From Parietichytrium sp. I65-24A (lineage: Eukaryota; Sar; Bigyra; Thraustochytrida; Thraustochytriidae), in the NCBI GenBank assembly GCA_012862575.1, contig BLSF01000089.1:62001-126000 (forward strand): DNA of 64,000 nucleotides, written 5' to 3'. A program made the translations under genes and the position numbers. A model generated the notes under the pieces. That model saw nothing but the letters and a program-made list of their open reading frames with translations, searched no databases and was not told the DNA's origin. Positions 58,051 through 64,000 of this stretch are shown in pieces (the first letter of the stretch is position 1; every line of letters starts with the position of its first letter).

Positions 58051-60582
58051 ATGGGCGAACGAGATGCCGAGGATGTTCACGCGGAAGATGCGAGTGCAGG
58101 GGGCGAGCTCCACGCGGACAGAGACGTAGACGTAGAGGGTAACGATGCGGACGCTTCAGCGCAGGAGAGTTGCGTGAAAGTCGTGGTGCGAGTTCGCCCG
58201 CTTTTAGAAAAGGAGATTAAGGCCGGTGCGCAAAAGAGCGCGCTGATTTTAGAGGCGCAGGAGGGTCTCGTGCACTTGGATTCTTTAACGGACTCTGAGC
58301 CGGCAGCTACTGACAAGATTCGAGCCAAAAGGAAAACGTTTCGGTTTGACACTGTTCTGGACGAATCCAAGTCACAGCAGGATGTTTTCGAGATGGCCAA
58401 TGTGAATGAAATTGTGGAAGCGGTACTTGATGGCTTTGATGCCACAATATTTGCTTACGGACAGACCGGGAGCGGAAAGACCTTCACGATGGAAGGCTAC
58501 CAATACGAGCAGTCCATTGACGCACTCTCCGCAGACAACGACGTGAATGTAAGCGTGAACATCAAGGGGACCAACTCTTCGCGTCTTGGACTTGTGCCAA
58601 ACACTGCCCGGCTTCTTTTCGAGAAATTGGCCCATCGCGCTGAGAGCCGCGAAGAAGAGTTTCGAATCCGGTGCTCTTATATTCAGTTGTACAATGAGAA
58701 GATTCTTGATCTGTTGAACCCAGGGCATCTCAACATTAAATCGAAAGGCAATGCAAGCAGGCAAGAGAGGCATCCTCCAGTCACAGATATACAAGATATG
58801 ACGGGGCTAAAGCTGCGATACGATAGTTCAAACAAGCGCTTCTTTGTAGAGAGCTTGATGGAGATGGAGTGCTCAGACCCAGTGCAACTCTTGAAACAGT
58901 ACGAGAAAGGCGTGAGGGCCAAGATCATGGGCAGTCACAAGCTCAATGCCTCGTCTTCGAGATCTCATTGTATCTTCACCATACATGTGGACCTCATTGA
59001 CCCTCTCCAACCAAACCAGGCCAAGTTCTCCAGTAAAATGTACCTTATTGATCTTGCAGGTAGCGAGCGTGTGAGCATGACTGGCGCAAAGGGCAAGACC
59101 TTGAAGGAAGCAACTCACATCAACAAGTCCCTGTTCGCACTCCGCAACGTGATCACCGCAATCTCTGCCTCTCAAGGGGACACATTGAGTGCAGCTCACA
59201 TTCCCTTCCGCGACTCGAAACTGACCTCCATGCTGCAACACAGTCTCGGTGGCACGTCTCTTACCCTCATGATTGCGTGCATATCGCCAAACGATGCTCA
59301 CTTTGATGAAAACATATCAACGCTGGCGTACGCTGCCAAGGCAAGTAAAATTAAAAATAGGCCGACACGGAACGAAGATCCAAAGAGCAAGCTGATTCGT
59401 AAACTCCGTGCGGAAATCAAGCTTCTCAAAAAGCAGCTCTCCCATGCTCAAAATATGACGGCTATAAGCTTGCAGAACAAGCAGCAAATCCTGAGCTCAG
59501 GCGTTGGAGGAGGAAATAGAAGCAGCGCTGCCGAACAAGCTTCGTCAGTGGATGAGCTCAAGAGAGAGCTTCTTGGCAGCATTTCCATGATGAAAAGAAT
59601 GCACGAGATTGAACTAGAATTGCGGGATCGGATGGAGCATGCAGAAGAAAGGCTCGATGGACTTAATCTCGAAAATGCCAAACTCATGAAGGAAAACCAA
59701 AACTTGCGAGATCACGAGCAAGTCTTGCTCCACCTTTTGGATGCAAACGACATCGCGAGACCAACGGGAGAGACTGGCAACGAATCAGAGCAGGAGACAA
59801 GTTCCAATCCGTCTCAACTGCTTGTGAAGGAGATGATGGAGCTCAGAGCAGAGAACGAAAGGCTGAAGGATACAGTTGCAACTCTTCACGCAACCTCTTC
59901 ACTCTCTTCGATCCCATCGATGATTTCGCTTCACCATCAGAGCGGTGCGGCAGAGACGGAGAGGAGAAATGTCTCTCCAAAGAAAGAAAAGCGAGCAAGC
60001 AAGAGCAGCGCACCGTCTGCCGGTATGGATACCAAGATGCTCGCAGAGCTTTTATCCTCTCAGGTAGCCGCTGTGGAGTCGAAGGCCCGGAAAAAGTCCA
60101 AGCGGAAGAAGGACTCGAAACCCCAAGTCATGTCCATCGATCAACTCAAGTCTTTGTTGCAGCCAGAGACCAACGCCACACCAGCGCCAAGACAGCTAGA
60201 GCCTCAGATGCACATGATGGCGCCACCAAGCTCCGGTTTTGCTCTTGACCACTTTCGTAGCTCCCCGCGAAGAAATGTAATCATGAAGCCTGGCGGTCAA
60301 TCTGACACCAGCGCAAACGATCGCGAGGAGCAGGACGAGGGTGCACGCCAGTCGTTTTTACCGAAGGTCTCAAGCTCGGTCATGTCTCCTCTCCGAAATA
60401 CAACCCTAGGCCAGAATTTCGCCAGATCACGCTCGCCAAGCGACTTTGTCGGTGGCCAATTTCAAGCTGCCGCAGGGGATATTGGAGGGGAGCATGCGAG
60501 CGCGCAGGGCCTCTCTAGTCTCACAGAGCTTCTTCGGAGTCAGGCAAATCTTAAAAAGAACCGAAAGGGTTTCTTTGGTTGA
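58051..60582 (+). CDS. Kinesin with N-terminal motor
   Basis: The frame encodes 843 residues in one exon, with an AGA-ATG-G start. The motor spans about 45-440: VKVVVRVRPL, P-loop GQTGSGKT (137-144), switch I SSRSHCIFTI, switch II LIDLAGSER, the microtubule loop HIPFRDSKLT and the motor end STLAYAAKASKIKNRP. An insert after the P-loop (about 150-180) lengthens the motor. The neck continues DPKSKLIRKLRAEIKLLKKQL and then about 150 residues of coiled coil. The tail is Ser/Lys-rich with no recognised cargo domain. An N-terminal motor implies plus-end movement along microtubules in most families. I cannot place it in a numbered kinesin class. It converges with the flavoprotein gene (213 bp). Confidence 0.95.
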   Translation: MGERDAEDVHAEDASAGGELHADRDVDVEGNDADASAQESCVKVVVRVRPLLEKEIKAGAQKSALILEAQEGLVHLDSLTDSEPAATDKIRAKRKTFRFDTVLDESKSQQDVFEMANVNEIVEAVLDGFDATIFAYGQTGSGKTFTMEGYQYEQSIDALSADNDVNVSVNIKGTNSSRLGLVPNTARLLFEKLAHRAESREEEFRIRCSYIQLYNEKILDLLNPGHLNIKSKGNASRQERHPPVTDIQDMTGLKLRYDSSNKRFFVESLMEMECSDPVQLLKQYEKGVRAKIMGSHKLNASSSRSHCIFTIHVDLIDPLQPNQAKFSSKMYLIDLAGSERVSMTGAKGKTLKEATHINKSLFALRNVITAISASQGDTLSAAHIPFRDSKLTSMLQHSLGGTSLTLMIACISPNDAHFDENISTLAYAAKASKIKNRPTRNEDPKSKLIRKLRAEIKLLKKQLSHAQNMTAISLQNKQQILSSGVGGGNRSSAAEQASSVDELKRELLGSISMMKRMHEIELELRDRMEHAEERLDGLNLENAKLMKENQNLRDHEQVLLHLLDANDIARPTGETGNESEQETSSNPSQLLVKEMMELRAENERLKDTVATLHATSSLSSIPSMISLHHQSGAAETERRNVSPKKEKRASKSSAPSAGMDTKMLAELLSSQVAAVESKARKKSKRKKDSKPQVMSIDQLKSLLQPETNATPAPRQLEPQMHMMAPPSSGFALDHFRSSPRRNVIMKPGGQSDTSANDREEQDEGARQSFLPKVSSSVMSPLRNTTLGQNFARSRSPSDFVGGQFQAAAGDIGGEHASAQGLSSLTELLRSQANLKKNRKGFFG

Positions 60583-60795
60583 ACGCGTTTGAACCTGTAG
60601 GCCTGTGAAGGCGGCCATGAGGAGAGAATCTGACGAATGGATGGGTGCTGACTACGAGTACATGATTTAGATGTGTTTGTTTACAAAAGAATGCGTAACA
60701 AATTGTATTTGCTCCTCAACCATGTAGCTGACAAGATACTTGGCTTGCCAAGGTTTTTGAGATTTTGAGAACATCATACCTACGAAATCGAATTT

Positions 60796-62514
60796 TCACA
60801 TTTTAGCACCTGGCATAGCTATGAACAAGTCCTCAATGTCCGCCAAGTCCGAAGAAACATTTTGGACTTGGAGTCCCGAACGCTCTTTCAGTAGCTCTTC
60901 TTTGTATTCTTCAACTGTAAATATAGGGGACGCACCCCTAGCCTTTCGCCGGCTTGCGTCAGCGTGCTGGAAAGGACACCCAAAATCCGCAGCGGGATCA
61001 ACCGTGGCAATGACGCACAAATTACAGCGGATGCACTTGCTCTCTACATTCTCCGGCTCGGCAGGCAGACGGCCTTCGTCCTTGAGCTCAAGCAGTGCAG
61101 TGAATTTGTTGACAAAGTCAGGTTCGCGGATCAGCGAACGTGCTACTTGCACGAACCTAAACCCTTCTTCCAAAGCACCTTCCATCTCCGACAGAGCACT
61201 GATGCCTCCCATAAGGCCAACGGGCACTCGGCCGTTGATGTGCTTGAGCATGACTCTCGCAGCATCTCGAAAAAAACAGTTTTCGAACTCGATACTTGGC
61301 GCGGCGAGAGGTCCAAACACCATCATGGCCAGCTTCTTCCAAGTATGAGGTAGCGCCTGCACAAGACGCTCTTGTGGGGTTGACCCCCGCAGCATATAAA
61401 ACGCATTTCGAGAAACAAATCCACCGGTCAGCACGAATCCGTCAGCCGAGGCTTCCATCAAGACGTCGGCAGCAGCCATTGCACCTCGGAGTTCGAGCCC
61501 ACCATGAAATCCGTCCATCATGTTCAGCTTAACAAGAATGGGAAAATCAGGCCCAACAGCAGCACGGCATCTCCGGAGACATTCTGCTGGGAATTCAGCA
61601 CGTTTTCTGTCGTCCCCTCCGTACTTGTCTTTCCTGATGTTTGTCCAAGGGCTTAGGAACTGCGAAAGCAAGTATCCATGACCACAGTGCAGCTCAATAG
61701 AGTCAAAGCCAGTCTCCTTGGCAAGTAGGGCAGCAGCGGCAAAATCGTTGGCGACTCGATCGCAGTCTTTGCGCGTCATGGCTTTCGGGAAGTCCATTCC
61801 TGCAGGATTGAAGACCTTGCTTGGGGCAACCTGCTGCTTAGCATCCCCAATGCTCTCTCTGTCGGCAAACGCTCCCCCATGCGTCAATTGCGCACAGACC
61901 GCAGCGCCGTTGGCGTGGACTGCCTTTGTCACTTGATTCAAGAAGCTCCGCCGGTCCTCGCTCATGAGAATCTGCCCGTCGAAAGTCCGTCCGTCTGGAG
62001 ACACGCTGCAGTATGCGACCGTGGTCATAGCAACCCCTCCTCTCGCCTGCTCGGCATGAGTCCTGATGATCTCTTCTTCTCGCTCTCCATCAAAAGCAGC
62101 GCCGCGGATCACCGCATTGCGCATGGTCAGTCCGTTGATCCTCACCGGTTTGAGCACTCGACTCGATCGGGCACCCTCGGGAGGATGTGCGTGCACAGGA
62201 GCGGTGAGATTCTTCCCCGGATGCCGTCCATACGAGCCAGGATCTGCCTTCGCTCCACGTTCCGAGGCGTCGCTCAGTTCTGCAAGTTGGCGACGGAGCC
62301 CATTCTCGTCCTCAGGCACATACGCTGGGACCCAGCCAGTATGCACGAGGTGCCTGCAAAACCTGAGCCACTGTTGGTACACCGCCGAGTCCGTGGCATC
62401 TTTCCAGGTAAAGTTGCTCATCGACGCATGCGCATTCCACGCAGCTTTGAGGATCGCCGCCAAGCCTACTGCCTTGACCAGCATCCTCGCATTCTGCTCT
62501 CCTCCTTCCCGCAT
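60796..62514 (-). CDS. Old Yellow Enzyme-family FMN oxidoreductase with Cys cluster
   Basis: The frame encodes 572 residues, with an AGA-ATG start. After about 115 extra N-terminal residues, the (beta/alpha)8 barrel begins at LKPVRINGLTMRN. Visible family marks include QLTHGG, the ELHCGHGYLLSQFLSPWTN stretch with its substrate-binding His pair position (H-x-x-H becomes HCGH), the LVKLNMMDGF strand, and the FMN phosphate loop near LMGGIS and FVQVARSLIREPDF. A C-terminal CIRCNLC...CPFQ set (Cys494, 497, 500, 513) resembles the 4Fe-4S ligands of 2,4-dienoyl-CoA-reductase-type members, but with spacing 2-2-12 rather than 2-3-11. The second, NADPH-binding half of dienoyl-CoA reductase is absent. 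It probably reduces activated C=C bonds with NAD(P)H. Confidence 0.9.
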   Translation of the reverse strand: MREGGEQNARMLVKAVGLAAILKAAWNAHASMSNFTWKDATDSAVYQQWLRFCRHLVHTGWVPAYVPEDENGLRRQLAELSDASERGAKADPGSYGRHPGKNLTAPVHAHPPEGARSSRVLKPVRINGLTMRNAVIRGAAFDGEREEEIIRTHAEQARGGVAMTTVAYCSVSPDGRTFDGQILMSEDRRSFLNQVTKAVHANGAAVCAQLTHGGAFADRESIGDAKQQVAPSKVFNPAGMDFPKAMTRKDCDRVANDFAAAALLAKETGFDSIELHCGHGYLLSQFLSPWTNIRKDKYGGDDRKRAEFPAECLRRCRAAVGPDFPILVKLNMMDGFHGGLELRGAMAAADVLMEASADGFVLTGGFVSRNAFYMLRGSTPQERLVQALPHTWKKLAMMVFGPLAAPSIEFENCFFRDAARVMLKHINGRVPVGLMGGISALSEMEGALEEGFRFVQVARSLIREPDFVNKFTALLELKDEGRLPAEPENVESKCIRCNLCVIATVDPAADFGCPFQHADASRRKARGASPIFTVEEYKEELLKERSGLQVQNVSSDLADIEDLFIAMPGAKM

Positions 62515-63322
62515 TCTGCTTCAACAACCTCAAGCTCCGTCACCGTTCACCGTATCAAAATGTCCTACCTTGTCACCTCTCCTCCTTGTCCGCTCTCGCC
62601 ACTGTATGTTCGTGCGTGCTATCGCATGTCCACAGGCAAGCACACTGTGCCCTTTTCCTTTCACACACTTGCGGGAGACCCACACAGCTCTCGGCGTTTT
62701 CGAGCTGCTTGCTGCGGGAGAACGGCGGAATTAGCTTAGTTTGCTGTGGGAAAGCAGTGAACTTGGTTTGCGCAATACTCTGTGCATTGATTGATTGACT
62801 GTGAATCAACGTGGGGGTTTGTTCGATTTGTTCGTAGTATTCACTGTCTTTAAGTGCTTTAAGTGCCTGCTTGAGGAGGTTGCTTGCGGAAGGAGTCGGA
62901 GGAAGGGAAGCTCGCAAGATGTTTCGAGGTTCGCAAAGTGTGTTGACTTGAAGTTGACGTCGTTTGCTTGTTTATATTCCCACTCACTGTTCAACATTTT
63001 CTTGTTCTTTTTATTTCGAGAGACTTGACGAGGTAGCTTTTGCGGAAGTTCATCTTGGAAGGCGTTCGGATGCGTGCATGAGAGAGACAAAATCTTGAGT
63101 GTAGATGCCTGCGCTCGAGTGTGCCGTGAAGAAACGAGATTGGAAGTTCGAATCGTTGAGCTGGGTGCAGACGAGGCACGTTTTCGTTCATGCTTGTCAT
63201 TCAACCGATAGTCAGATGAAATCAGACCAGATTCTTGTTTTGTCGATCAAGTTAAACTTGGAATGTAAAATGTAGTGCGGTTGTCCTTGCTGTATCTCTG
63301 TCAATCAATGCATTCTCGATTG
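62515..63322. other. Spacer between flavoprotein and zinc-finger genes
   Basis: About 800 bp between same-strand genes. Nothing is recognised; open frames are short and without domains. Confidence 0.5.
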
Positions 63323-64000
63323 TTAAGGTACACGCGCTCCGCGAGAACTCGTGTTTGTCCTCTTGCGTTTACAGTTGATTGAATTGTAATCACCATCACT
63401 TGTTGATTCCTCCCTGCAAGGAGAGGATGACTTGTCGCGAGACCGCTTCTTCCCAAGCGCTGTACGCACCTCAAAACGTTTCGCGACGCACTCTTCCGTC
63501 CGCTCGCACTCAATTGCAACACCATTATTATCATTGCAGTCGAGAGACGTTCCGAGGAGCCATTCTGGACTGCACTCAGACTTGCGTAGTAGTGAAAGTG
63601 AAACGCTACTTCTCGATACGTCCGCCAGCCCATGCACATTTGGATCCGCTTCACATTCTTGATTTCGAATGGGGTCGTTATATATTCCTGTACTCTGATC
63701 ATCACGCGTCACTTGTGCTGGTTGAATGGCCATGAAAGCCTCAACTTGTCGAGAAGACGGTATATTGCCCTTGGAGGATTTGCTATTTTGCTTCAAATGA
63801 ACTCTTTTAATGTGGTTGCGAAGACTTCCGGCTTCTCCAAACGCTTTGCCACATTCGCCGCACTCATGATCCTTTTCTTTCAGGTGAACTGTTTTGATGT
63901 GTACCCGGAGAGTTCCAGCTTCTCCAAACGCTTTGCCACACTCGTCGCACACATGATCCTTTACCTTCTGGTGAAAGCTTTTGAGGTGTCTGCGAAGATG
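63323..64000 (-). CDS. C2H2 zinc-finger protein, 5' part beyond the window
   Basis: The open frame enters from the right edge and stops at 63323, giving 225 residues of the C-terminal part. Two whole C2H2 fingers (C-D-E-C-GKAFGEAGTLRVH...H and C-G-E-C-GKAFGEAGSLRNH...H) and the end of a third (HLRRHLKSFH) are visible, with the linker following the second His reading VHLKEKDHEC. Finger spacing C-x2-C-x12-H-x4-H is regular. The fingers are almost identical, so the array has grown by recent duplication. The tail is Ser-rich with basic clusters (GKKRSRDK, CKRKR) that may be nuclear signals. It is probably a DNA-binding regulator; more fingers likely lie to the right. Confidence 0.85.
   Translation of the reverse strand, partial: HLRRHLKSFHQKVKDHVCDECGKAFGEAGTLRVHIKTVHLKEKDHECGECGKAFGEAGSLRNHIKRVHLKQNSKSSKGNIPSSRQVEAFMAIQPAQVTRDDQSTGIYNDPIRNQECEADPNVHGLADVSRSSVSLSLLRKSECSPEWLLGTSLDCNDNNGVAIECERTEECVAKRFEVRTALGKKRSRDKSSSPCREESTSDGDYNSINCKRKRTNTSSRGARVP

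Overview
This window is nuclear DNA from an intron-poor microbial eukaryote. The evidence is a mitochondrial-type single-subunit RNA polymerase, MCM4, a kinesin, a PA200/BLM10 proteasome activator, C2H2 fingers, and four short spliceosomal introns (64-129 nt, GTAAGT/GTGAGT...YAG) that restore four genes. Starts almost always have the context purine-purine-purine-ATG. No photosynthesis or clearly plastid gene is visible. An animal-like ACT-phenylalanine hydroxylase, a TNFAIP8-like plus RGS protein, long microsatellite-rich spacers and rare introns make me favour a heterotrophic stramenopile of the thraustochytrid type. An intron-poor red alga such as Porphyridium is the main alternative. This placement is inference, not read from a marker.

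I support 20 protein genes and one doubtful small ORF. Left to right: LRR/F-box-like protein (-), IQ/EF-hand protein (+), TPR-WW protein (-), GNAT acetyltransferase (+), HSL-type esterase (-), mitochondrial RNA polymerase (-), ZIP metal transporter (-, 1 intron), glutathione S-transferase (+, 1 intron), organelle-targeted protease-like protein with a GxCGGP box (-, 1 intron), MCM4 (+), coiled-coil Cys-rich protein (-), PA200 (+), CaMKK-like kinase with a CaaX box (+), phenylalanine hydroxylase (-, 1 intron), TIPE-RGS fusion (+), RING membrane protein (-), CCCH zinc finger-methyltransferase (-), kinesin (+), Old Yellow Enzyme-family flavoprotein (-), and a C2H2 zinc-finger gene cut by the right edge (-).

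The layout is notable. Most genes sit in tail-to-tail pairs separated by about 60-400 bp. The head-to-head spacers run from 1.2 to 6 kb and hold nearly all of the simple repeats. The genes are unrelated in function and nothing looks like an operon or biosynthetic cluster.

No rRNA, tRNA, CRISPR array, intact transposon or viral element was recognised. The most interesting items are the TIPE-RGS fusion, the GxCGGP protein, the CCCH-methyltransferase with an acidic insert, the PA200 lacking its usual C-terminal anchor, the putatively prenylated CaMKK-like kinase, a PAH with a mitochondrial-type leader, a minisatellite against the MCM4 start, and an unexplained structured tract at about 4.6-5.6 kb.
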